In this document: positions 45,725 through 53,328 of the stretch, in pieces
How the letters are laid out: every line of letters starts with the position of its first letter
How positions within the stretch are numbered: position 1 is the first letter of the stretch
Source of the DNA: Planctomycetota bacterium
GTDB lineage: Bacteria > Planctomycetota > B15-G4 > SIAN01
Direction of reading: 5' to 3'
DNA: 64,000 nt
NCBI GenBank assembly: GCA_009691715.1
Contig: SIAN01000019.1
Span: forward strand, 1 to 64,000
Program-made: the position numbers and the translations under genes
The notes under the pieces: generated by a model
The model's input: the letters and a program-made list of their open reading frames with translations, nothing else
The model's database searches: none
Told to the model about the DNA's origin: nothing

Positions 45725-47056
45725 TCAGCTCTCTCGCAGGAACTGCAGCTCGGCCGCGAGCTTGTCGAAGCCGAATTCGCCGAGTCCGCCGCTGAACAGC
45801 AGTTGCAGATGCGCGAGCGGCGCCTGGTCGCCGCGGAACGAATACGTCCGCCGCTGCGGATGGCGACCGACGAACAGGATCAGTCCCATCAGCGAGTTCG
45901 CCGACGCGGCCTCGCCGCCAACGACGATCTCGACCGGTTTGCCGTGCTTGCGGACGACACGCGCGATGAGGTTGAGCGGGCGCGCGTGCAGATGCACGCC
46001 GTCAGGCAGCGTGACGTCGATCGAGTGCTGCCGCGTGAATTGCGGCAGCAGCTGGCGGACCATCGGCTCGATCACGAGCATCACGTCGGCCGCCCAGCGC
46101 AACGCGAAGTGAACCGTCTGGTCGAGCAGTTCCTGCGGCGGCACGATGCGCGCGATCACCTGATGCGCCAGCGCTTTCACGCCCTGGTGCCGTTCATGGA
46201 AATGGGCGAGATCGTTCACCACCTCGAGCAGGTGATACGCCAGCGAGATGTGGCCGCGCAGCCGTTTCAACTCCGGCCGCTCGTGATGCTGCGTCGGCTT
46301 GACATGCGTGTCGTAGCGCGACTGGAGGCTGTGGACACCCTGCTTGTAGAAGCGCGCCTTCTGTTCGGCGAGGCTTTCATCCATGAACGGCTGCAACGGC
46401 GCGCCACGCGGCGGCCGACGATCGCGCACGCGCTGCGCCTCCTTGGCAATGCCCAGGTAGTCGTTCAGCAAGCGCGCGATCTCATCGGCGCCATCGGCGC
46501 GTCTCTCCTCCTTCAGATCCGGCGCCAGCAGGAGGCGGAACTCCCTCACTTCGGCATCGTGGGCGCGCGTGCTCGCGCTTCGCGGCGGCGTGGCACCAAG
46601 CCGCTCGGCCTCGGCGCGCAATCCGGCGACGAGCGCGAGGATCGACCGACCGAGGTAGCGCGTGCACTCGGCCAGCGAGTTCATGAACGCGACCAGGAAC
46701 GACTCGCCACTCTCGACGACGCCCTCGAGGATGACGCCGTAGGTACCGAATCGGAACATCACATGGCCGAGCATGTGCGCCGCCGACGAAAGGTTGCGGA
46801 CGCTCGCGTTGATCTCGGCGTACACGACAAAGGTCTTGTTGTCGCGCGCACCGAACTGGTCGAGGAACGTCTCGAGCTCGTGCGCCGATTCCTGCAGCAC
46901 CCAGTACTGCTTGCGCGTGATCTCGTCCGGCTTCCAAGGCAACCCGTCGAGAACGGCGAACAGGGTGGTCTGCGTCGGGGCCGAGCGCAGCTTCGCGCTG
47001 AACTCCGACGTGCTGATCAGCCGGTCCTTCGGGCCGGCTTCGCCAAGATCGCCCAC
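45725..47056 (-). CDS. Helical protein fused to a C-terminal HPr-like domain
   Basis: Taken from the GTG at 47056 the protein has 443 aa. Residues 1-340 are long amphipathic helices with no family I recognise (ALDGLPWKPDEITRKQYWVL region, then HISLAYHLLEVVNDLAHFHE). Residues about 345-440 look like an HPr phosphocarrier domain: VTLPDGVHLHARPLNLIARV, with His357 in HARP at the phosphorylation position, then ANSLMGLILFVG and LQLLFSGGLGEFGFDKL. HPr is normally a free 88-aa protein. No Ser46 is seen, and EI or EII genes are absent nearby. A regulatory phosphate acceptor is a reasonable inference. The start is uncertain; a frame opens at 47224 but looks non-coding there. Confidence 0.75.
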   Translation of the reverse strand: MGDLGEAGPKDRLISTSEFSAKLRSAPTQTTLFAVLDGLPWKPDEITRKQYWVLQESAHELETFLDQFGARDNKTFVVYAEINASVRNLSSAAHMLGHVMFRFGTYGVILEGVVESGESFLVAFMNSLAECTRYLGRSILALVAGLRAEAERLGATPPRSASTRAHDAEVREFRLLLAPDLKEERRADGADEIARLLNDYLGIAKEAQRVRDRRPPRGAPLQPFMDESLAEQKARFYKQGVHSLQSRYDTHVKPTQHHERPELKRLRGHISLAYHLLEVVNDLAHFHERHQGVKALAHQVIARIVPPQELLDQTVHFALRWAADVMLVIEPMVRQLLPQFTRQHSIDVTLPDGVHLHARPLNLIARVVRKHGKPVEIVVGGEAASANSLMGLILFVGRHPQRRTYSFRGDQAPLAHLQLLFSGGLGEFGFDKLAAELQFLRES

Positions 47057-47222
47057 TTGTTCAGTCCCGCCGTCGTCCGCGCTGCCTCCGGCGAGCGCCG
47101 GGAGGGCCGAGGAGCTTCGCACGCGCGAATACCCCCTGCAATCAAGGAATCGGCTGCGCGCGGTCGAGAAGAGCAGCGGAAACCGGCCGCGATGAGCCGG
47201 TGATTCTTCGGGGGACGCGCCC

Positions 47223-48047
47223 ATTTCGAGCCAAGCGACGCTCCAGACCTACTTGAACGAGATCCACCGCGTGGCGCTTCTCTCCGCCGACGAGGAGCGC
47301 GCGATCGCGCATCGGGTGCGCACGGGCGATCCTGAAGCGCGCGAGCAGATGATCCGCGCGAACCTTCGGCTCGTCGTCAGCGTCGCCAAGCGCTACCTCA
47401 ATCGCGGGCTCCCGATGCAGGACCTGGTCGAGGAGGGGAACCTCGGCCTGATGCGGGCGGTGGAGCGGTTCGATCCCAACGTCGAATGCCGTTTCTCCAC
47501 CTACGCGACCTGGTGGATCAAGCAGGGCATCCGCCGTGCGTTGATCAACTCGGTCCGCACCGTCCGCGTCCCGTCCTACTTGATCGAGCTGATCTACCGC
47601 TGGCGCGTGACCGAGGCCAAACTGCGCCAGGAATTCGGTCGCGAGCCGACGCGCGACGAGGTGTCGACCAAGCTCGAACTCGGGCCGAAACATCGGCGCC
47701 AGATCCGACGCGCGCTGCGCATCGCGCAGACGACCACACATTCGATGTCGCTCGATGCTTCCGAGGACCTCGCTGAGGCGATCGCCGATCCCGGCGCGCG
47801 CACTCCTGACGAAGTCCTGTTCGAGACGCACGAGCTGGCCGAGCTCAAGCGGCTGTTGATCGGTGTCGAGGAGCGCCAGGCCCGCATCCTGCGGATGCGC
47901 TACGGCATGGATGGCGATGCGCCGCTCACCCTGCGTGAGATCGGCGTACGACTCGGCATCACGCGTGAGCGCGTCCGCCAACTCCAGAACGAGGCCCTCG
48001 AAGGGCTCTATCTCGCGCTGATGCCGGGCCGCGGCGGGAGCGGCTGA
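47223..48047 (+). CDS. Primary-type sigma-70 family sigma factor, no canonical start codon
   Basis: The protein has sigma regions 1.2 (LQTYLNEIHRVALLSADEER), 2 (NLRLVVSVAKRYLNRGLPMQ, FSTYATWWIKQGIRRAL), 3 and 4 (RYGMDGDAPLTLREIGVRLG, ITRERVRQLQNEALE). It is a small group 2/RpoD-like factor of about 274 aa without a region 1.1. The frame is open only from 47196, and between there and region 1.2 there is no ATG or GTG. TTG at 47253 would cut into region 1.2. The best-supported start is ATT at 47223 (ISSQATLQTY), seven bases after GGGGGA. Rare ATT starts are known, for example in infC. A lost base upstream is the alternative. Confidence 0.88.
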   Translation: MSSQATLQTYLNEIHRVALLSADEERAIAHRVRTGDPEAREQMIRANLRLVVSVAKRYLNRGLPMQDLVEEGNLGLMRAVERFDPNVECRFSTYATWWIKQGIRRALINSVRTVRVPSYLIELIYRWRVTEAKLRQEFGREPTRDEVSTKLELGPKHRRQIRRALRIAQTTTHSMSLDASEDLAEAIADPGARTPDEVLFETHELAELKRLLIGVEERQARILRMRYGMDGDAPLTLREIGVRLGITRERVRQLQNEALEGLYLALMPGRGGSG

Positions 48048-48083
48048 AAGCACGAGGCGCACGCGCCGCAGGGGTTCGGCAAG

Positions 48084-49247
48084 ATGGCGACGATGTCGAC
48101 GCCGACTCTCGATGCGACCACCGCCCCGACCTCGCTCTACGTGCACGTGCCGTTCTGCATCCGTCGCTGCGCCTACTGCGACTTCGCGACCGCTCCGTAT
48201 GACGACGCCAGCGCGAAGGCCTACGTGCCGCGCCTGCTGGCGGAGCTCGAGCGGGTGCCGACGGGTGCCGCGATGCGCACGGTCTTCTTCGGTGGCGGCA
48301 CGCCGACCGCGCTCAACGAACCGGAGCTGGAGCAACTGCTGGCGGCAGTGCGCGATCGAATCCGCCTGCAGCCTGGCTTCGAGTGGACCTGCGAGGCAAA
48401 TCCTGAATCCGTGACTCCCGCCAAAGCACGCCTCCTGCGCGAGCACGGCGTCAACCGCGTGAGCCTCGGTGCCCAGTCGTTCCAGCTCTCGGTGCTGTCG
48501 GCGCTCGGCCGCGACCATTCGCCCGACCATGTCTTCCGCGCGCTCGACTTGCTGCGCGCGGCCGGCTTCGAGCGCCTCACGCTCGACCTCATGTTCGCGG
48601 CGCCGGGCGAGACGAACGCCGAGCTCGAACGCGACCTCGACACACTCACCGCGCAGCAGCTCGACCATGTTTCGGCCTACTGCCTCACCTACGAGCCGGG
48701 AACGCCGCTCACCCGCATGCGCGCGGAAGGGCGCGTCACTCCGCAGGACGAAGACGCCGAGCTCGTGCAGTACCGGATCGTGCGCGAGCGCCTCGCCGCA
48801 GCGGGCCTCGCGCACTACGAGATCTCGAACTACGCGCGCGAAGGACAGGAGTCGCGCCATAACCTCGTCTACTGGCGCGGCGAGGAATACTTCGGCATCG
48901 GGCTCGGCGCGGGCAGCTACGAATCAGGCACGCGTCGCACCAACACTCGGTTGCTTCCCGAGTACCTCGGCGAGTGGGGCGGGGCGCCGTTCCCGCCGCA
49001 CGAGGCCGAGACGCTCGGCGCCTCAGCGAAGGCGCGCGAGCGCGTCATCCTCGGGCTGCGACTGCGGGCCGGAATCGACCCGCGCGACTTCACGGTCGGC
49101 TGCGGCGGCTCGCTCGAGGAGCTCTACCGCGACGGCGAGATCGAGTCGCTGATCGCGCGCGGCGTGCTCGAACAAGCCGACCGGCGACTGCGCCTCACGG
49201 CGCGCGGCGTCGAGCTCGCCGACGAGGTCTTCGTCGAACTGGTGTGA
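48084..49247 (+). CDS. hemW: Radical SAM heme chaperone HemW
   Basis: A 387-aa HemW-type protein. The radical-SAM cluster is Cys25-X3-Cys29-X2-Cys32 in YVHVPFCIRRCAYCDF. It continues with RTVFFGGGTPTALNEPEL, TCEANPESVTPAKARLLREH, RVSLGAQSFQLSVLSALGRD and YCLTYEPGTPL, and ends with a winged-helix-like HemN C-terminal domain (RVILGLRLRAGIDPRDF). HemW binds and delivers heme and is often mis-annotated as oxygen-independent coproporphyrinogen oxidase; the extra Cys motif of true HemN is absent. AGGGG precedes the ATG at 48084; an ATG at 48093 is in frame. Confidence 0.92.
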   Translation: MATMSTPTLDATTAPTSLYVHVPFCIRRCAYCDFATAPYDDASAKAYVPRLLAELERVPTGAAMRTVFFGGGTPTALNEPELEQLLAAVRDRIRLQPGFEWTCEANPESVTPAKARLLREHGVNRVSLGAQSFQLSVLSALGRDHSPDHVFRALDLLRAAGFERLTLDLMFAAPGETNAELERDLDTLTAQQLDHVSAYCLTYEPGTPLTRMRAEGRVTPQDEDAELVQYRIVRERLAAAGLAHYEISNYAREGQESRHNLVYWRGEEYFGIGLGAGSYESGTRRTNTRLLPEYLGEWGGAPFPPHEAETLGASAKARERVILGLRLRAGIDPRDFTVGCGGSLEELYRDGEIESLIARGVLEQADRRLRLTARGVELADEVFVELV

Positions 49248-49338
49248 GCCGCGGCGTAACGCGCGCGAGCCATTCCGGTTGGTTCGGGCACGTCCGGCTG
49301 CCGCGGGATCGCAAATCGCGGGAGCGGGGGAGTCGGCG

Positions 49339-51483
49339 ATGATCCGCGCCATATCCGAAGCCGATCCCGACCGTTCGCGCGTGCGCGAGCTGGTGGCGCG
49401 CTGCCTCGATCAGCTCGAGGACCGCGGGATCGCGATCGTCGACGAGCTGTGTGCCGACGCTCCGGAGCTGGCGGAGAAGGTGCGCCGGCGCATCGAGTCG
49501 CTGCAACGACTCGCTCTGGCCTCGAACAAGGGCGGCGCGCACGACGGCTTCCCGGAACAGCTCGGCGAGTTCCGACTCAAGCGCCTGATCGGCGGCGGCG
49601 GGATGGGCGTGGTCTATCTGGCCGAGCGGACTTCGCTTGGCCGCCTCGTCGCGCTCAAGCTCATCCGCCCGGATCAGCTTTACTTCCCCAAGGCGCGCGA
49701 ACGATTCCGTCGCGAAGTCGACGCCGTCGCGCGACTGCGCCATCCGGCAGTCGTGCCGATCTACACGTTCGTGGAATCGGCCGGCGTGCCGTACTACGCC
49801 ATGGAGTGCATCGACGGCGCGAGCCTCGAGGAGGTGCTGTCGGTGCTGCGCGGCCGCCGGCCGCAAGACTTGTCGGGCGCCGATCTTCGCGTCGCGCTGC
49901 GGGCGTGCCGTGACGCGCGCGCCGCCGACCTGCTGCCGCACGACCTGGCGACGCCGGGCGACGGGCCCGGTTCTCCGTTCGCCGCGACGAACTGGGTCGA
50001 AGCGTGCTTTCGCCTGATGCTGACGCGCGATGAGCGCGTGCTGGTGGTCGACTTCGGTCTCGCCAGCGCGCGCGGCAGCACGCGCCTCACCGCGACCGGC
50101 GCGCTGCTCGGCTCGCTGCCGTTCACGCCGCCCGAGATCCTGGGCAATGGCGCCGATCGATGCGACGCTCGCAGCGATTCCTATTCGCTCGGAGTCACGC
50201 TCTACGAGCTGCTGACGCTTTCGCGCGCGTTTGGAGCCGAGAACGAAACCGTCGAGCGGACCCGGGCGGCGATCCTCACCGGCGCCGTCCGCCCACCGCG
50301 CTCGCTCCACCCGGCGTTGCCGTGCGACGCCGAGACGGTCTGCCCGGTCGCGATGGAGCGCGAGCGGCCCATGGTGGATCTCCGCGCGCTGAACGCCCGG
50401 CTCGAGGTGCAGGTCGCCCGCACGCGCCGCGCCGTGACGAGCTTCCTCGAAACCACCGGCAACCTCTCGCTGGCGAACGTGCCCGGCGCGGATGGGCTGC
50501 GCCGCGATCTCGTGGCTGAAGCGGTCGCGACGCTCGCGCTCCTCGACGGTCCCGACGCGCTCCCGGTCACGACGTTCGCCGATCGCGCCACCGCCGCGAC
50601 CGTCCGCACGAACCACTCCGTGCTGCTCGCCGAACGTGAGGCGCCGGAAGCTCTGGCGGCGCTTGGCTCCGCATGGCGCGAATGGGCGGCGCTCCATGCC
50701 GAGCGACCCGATCACGAAACGCTTGCAAACCTCTGCGGTGCGATCGGTCACCTGATCTTCACGCGCGACCTGCCGCTCGAAGACGCGCTCGCGGCGCTTC
50801 ATCGCCTCGAGGAGTTGCTGCCCGCGGGGTCGGCCGCCGCCGAGGATGAAGAGCTCGCTCTGCGCCGCGCCACGGCGCTGTTCCATTTCGGGGCGCGCCT
50901 CGCGTCCGCGGACCACGGCCCCGACGCCATCCCGCGCCACCGCGAGGCGATCGCAGAGCTCGTCGCGCTCGACGCCCGCCTCCCCGATCGCCTGAAGACG
51001 CTGCAGCTGCAGAGCGCGGTCCGCCTCGAACTCGGGCCGACGCTTCGGGTCGGCGATCGGACCGACGACGCGATCGTGGAGCTGCGCAACGCGCACGCGC
51101 TCGCTGTTCGGATCGCCGCACTATTTCCCTCGCGCGTGGAATTCCGTTCGCGCGTGGGGATCGCGCTGCTGCTCCAAGCGGAGGCGGAGCTCGATCGCGG
51201 TGACGCCGCCGCCAGCGCAGCGCTCGCGGCGTTGCGTGCCGCGGAGACGACACGCGATGGAAATCCGCGAAACGCCTCTGGTCGTGGAGCTCGCTGGCCG
51301 AGTGCTGGCTGCCCTTCGCGAAGCGGCCGGACATCGCGCCAGAAGGGGTCGCGCGCGAGTCGGTCGCCACGATCCTGCCCGACCTGCTCGCGGGCGACTC
51401 CGCGACGGCGCGGCGCGACGCGCGGCACCGCTACGATCCCGCGCCCGGAAGGAGCCTCTGGTGCCAGCGAGCCATCCCTTTGA
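49339..51483 (+). CDS. Degenerate Hanks-type kinase (pseudokinase), frameshifted at 3' end
   Basis: The glycine loop (RLIGGGGMGVVYLAERT) and ATP lysine (LVALKLIRPDQ) are intact, as are helix C and the DFG segment (RVLVVDFGLASARGSTRLTA) and SDSYSLGVTLYELL. The catalytic loop HRDxKxxN is missing: NWVEACFRLMLTRDERVLVV runs straight into the DFG strand, as if 25-30 residues were deleted in frame. The C-lobe is also shortened (PALPCDAETVCPVAMERERP). A TPR-like tail follows. Near 51276 the sensible reading moves by one base to a frame giving WLPFAKRPDIAPEG; the annotated last 65 codons are Arg/Ser/Pro-rich shadow. Phosphotransfer is unlikely. The ATG at 49339 is used. Confidence 0.75.
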   Translation: MIRAISEADPDRSRVRELVARCLDQLEDRGIAIVDELCADAPELAEKVRRRIESLQRLALASNKGGAHDGFPEQLGEFRLKRLIGGGGMGVVYLAERTSLGRLVALKLIRPDQLYFPKARERFRREVDAVARLRHPAVVPIYTFVESAGVPYYAMECIDGASLEEVLSVLRGRRPQDLSGADLRVALRACRDARAADLLPHDLATPGDGPGSPFAATNWVEACFRLMLTRDERVLVVDFGLASARGSTRLTATGALLGSLPFTPPEILGNGADRCDARSDSYSLGVTLYELLTLSRAFGAENETVERTRAAILTGAVRPPRSLHPALPCDAETVCPVAMERERPMVDLRALNARLEVQVARTRRAVTSFLETTGNLSLANVPGADGLRRDLVAEAVATLALLDGPDALPVTTFADRATAATVRTNHSVLLAEREAPEALAALGSAWREWAALHAERPDHETLANLCGAIGHLIFTRDLPLEDALAALHRLEELLPAGSAAAEDEELALRRATALFHFGARLASADHGPDAIPRHREAIAELVALDARLPDRLKTLQLQSAVRLELGPTLRVGDRTDDAIVELRNAHALAVRIAALFPSRVEFRSRVGIALLLQAEAELDRGDAAASAALAALRAAETTRDGNPRNASGRGARWPSAGCPSRSGRTSRQKGSRASRSPRSCPTCSRATPRRRGATRGTATIPRPEGASGASEPSL

Positions 51484-52372
51484 CCGACTCGACGAGCTCT
51501 GCCGACGGCGCCAATCCGCGGTCTGCGTCGGGCTCGATCCCCATTACGAGCTGCTGCCACCCGACCTGAGGGGGCGCGGTCCGCTGCTGCATGTGCGCGA
51601 CTACCTGCACGATGTGCTCGATGCGGTGGCCGACGTGGTGCCGTGCGTGAAGCCGCAGATCGCGTTCTTCGAGGCGCTCGGCCCGGACGGTTACGCCCTT
51701 TACTTCGAGATCGTCCGCGCCGCGCATCAGCGCGGGCTGTTCGTGATCGGCGACATCAAGCGGGCCGACATCGGCTCGACGGCGGCCGCCTACGCGAAGG
51801 GGCACCTCGGACCGGACGACGGCTCGGCGGTCGACGCGGTCACGCTCAACCCCTATCTCGGCAGCGACGGCATCGAGCCGTTCTTGAAGGTCGGGCGCGC
51901 GAAGGGCCGCGGCGTGTTCGTGCTGGCACGCACGTCGAATCCTTCGGGCAAGGAGATCCAGGATCACGGCGGCGTCGCGGGCAGCGGCGGCGGCGACAAC
52001 GCGCTCTATCGGAAGGTGGGCCTGCTGCTGCAGAAGTGGGGCGAGTCGACGCGTGGCGCGTGCGGTTACTCCGACGTGGGCGCCGTGGTTGGCGCAACTC
52101 ATCCTGACGAAGGCGCGCTGCTTCGTCGCGAGCTGCCACAGACTTTCTTCCTCGTCCCGGGCTATGGCGCGCAGGGCGGGACGGCGGCCGACGTTGCGCA
52201 GACGTTCGACGCAAACGGTGGCGGCGCGGTCGTCAATTCCTCACGCGGGATCCTCTTCGCGTGGAAGGAGCAGGAGAGATCGGGGGGCGCGGGGCGTTAC
52301 GCCGAGCTCGCGCGCGCCGCCGCGCTCGCGACCTCCGCGGCGATCCGCGCGGCGCTCCCGGCCCGGAGCTGA
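51461..52372 (+). CDS. pyrF: Orotidine 5'-phosphate decarboxylase, type 2
   Basis: PyrF makes UMP from OMP. The 303-aa protein is the longer type-2 form: SAVCVGLDPHYELLPPDLRG, the catalytic FVIGDIKRADIGSTAAAYAK with its Asp-Lys pair, NPYLGSDGIEPFLK, ARTSNPSGKEIQD, FLVPGYGAQGGTAADVAQTF and VNSSRGILFAW. The GTG at 51461 has GGAAGGAG at 51448-51455. The kinase-frame stop (51483) lies 23 bases inside this gene. It is probably cotranscribed with the kinase, but the functions are unrelated. Confidence 0.94.
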   Translation: MPASHPFDRLDELCRRRQSAVCVGLDPHYELLPPDLRGRGPLLHVRDYLHDVLDAVADVVPCVKPQIAFFEALGPDGYALYFEIVRAAHQRGLFVIGDIKRADIGSTAAAYAKGHLGPDDGSAVDAVTLNPYLGSDGIEPFLKVGRAKGRGVFVLARTSNPSGKEIQDHGGVAGSGGGDNALYRKVGLLLQKWGESTRGACGYSDVGAVVGATHPDEGALLRRELPQTFFLVPGYGAQGGTAADVAQTFDANGGGAVVNSSRGILFAWKEQERSGGAGRYAELARAAALATSAAIRAALPARS

Positions 52373-52420
52373 GCAAGCGCTTCCGCAGGCACCTCCGCGG
52401 TGGCGAGCGGGCGATCGCGA

Positions 52421-53221
52421 TCAGCCGCCGAATCGATACTCGCGCCCCAGCTCCGCGATCGCCACGCGATCGGCGCGGTGCGTCGTGCCCTTGGCGAGCC
52501 GCTGCGTGAGCTCGTCGACGATGGTGGCGTGCCACTTGGCCTTCAGATGGAAGGCGAAGACCTGCAGCTCGGGGCGGTCGAGCTTCGCGAGCTCCTCGAC
52601 GAAGGTCTTCGGGGTCAGATGGCCGACGCGGCGCGCGAGCTCGGAACGCTCGTCGGGGAACGACAGCTCGAGGAACACGGCGCGCAGCCTCGGCGTCGCG
52701 CGCGCGATCTCCCACAGTCGCGTGGTCGGTCCGGTGTCGCCGCTGAAGAGCACCGCGTCACGGCCGTCGTCGAGCAGGAAGCCGAACGTCGGCACCGGGT
52801 GGTCGACCAGGATCGGTGTGCAGGTGAGCGTGCCCGCCGCGATTACGAAGGGTTTCTCAGCCTCGAGTACGTGCAACTTCACCAGCCGTTGTTCGCCGAT
52901 CCTCAGATCGACGAAGTTGGGCCACATGCGATCGTTGAACATGTCCTGCCGCAGCGTGGCGAGCGTGAACGGGTGGGCATGCACCGTCGGCGGCTCGCGC
53001 CGCTCGTCGATCACGTTCTCGAGGAAGATCGGCAGCAGGCCGGTGTGGTCGGCATGCGAGTGGGTGAGGAGGACATCGCGCACCCGCGCCTGCTCCGCCG
53101 GAGTCCGCATCAAACCGAGCGCGCCGGCGTCGATGGAGACCACGTCGTCCACCAGGAACGACGTGAGGTACTGCAACCGGGTCGGCGAATGCGGGGAGCT
53201 CTGCAGGACCTCGATCTTCAT
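52421..53221 (-). CDS. MBL-fold hydrolase (RNase Z/class II phosphodiesterase-like)
   Basis: A 266-aa metallo-beta-lactamase-fold protein. The metal motif is His54-x-His56-x-Asp58-His59 in VLLTHSHADHTGLLPIF, followed by DHPVPTFGFLL, the bridging Asp in VLFSGDTGPTTRLWEIA and the terminal His in VFAFHLKAKWHATI. The layout, with short spacing and FLE-LSFPDE, fits the class II cyclic-nucleotide phosphodiesterase group more than tRNase Z, since no exosite is seen. The substrate is open. The ATG at 53221 starts MKIEVLQSSPHSP. Convergent with pyrF, 48 bases apart. Confidence 0.85.
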   Translation of the reverse strand: MKIEVLQSSPHSPTRLQYLTSFLVDDVVSIDAGALGLMRTPAEQARVRDVLLTHSHADHTGLLPIFLENVIDERREPPTVHAHPFTLATLRQDMFNDRMWPNFVDLRIGEQRLVKLHVLEAEKPFVIAAGTLTCTPILVDHPVPTFGFLLDDGRDAVLFSGDTGPTTRLWEIARATPRLRAVFLELSFPDERSELARRVGHLTPKTFVEELAKLDRPELQVFAFHLKAKWHATIVDELTQRLAKGTTHRADRVAIAELGREYRFGG

Positions 53222-53328
53222 GGCGGCACGCTATCGCCTCAAGGTGCGTCGACGCGCGGACGCCATGCCAACTTCGTCGGCATCCCGAGTGCCGGAGCCG
53301 AAGTGGAGGCGCACCGCGGTCGACGGGG

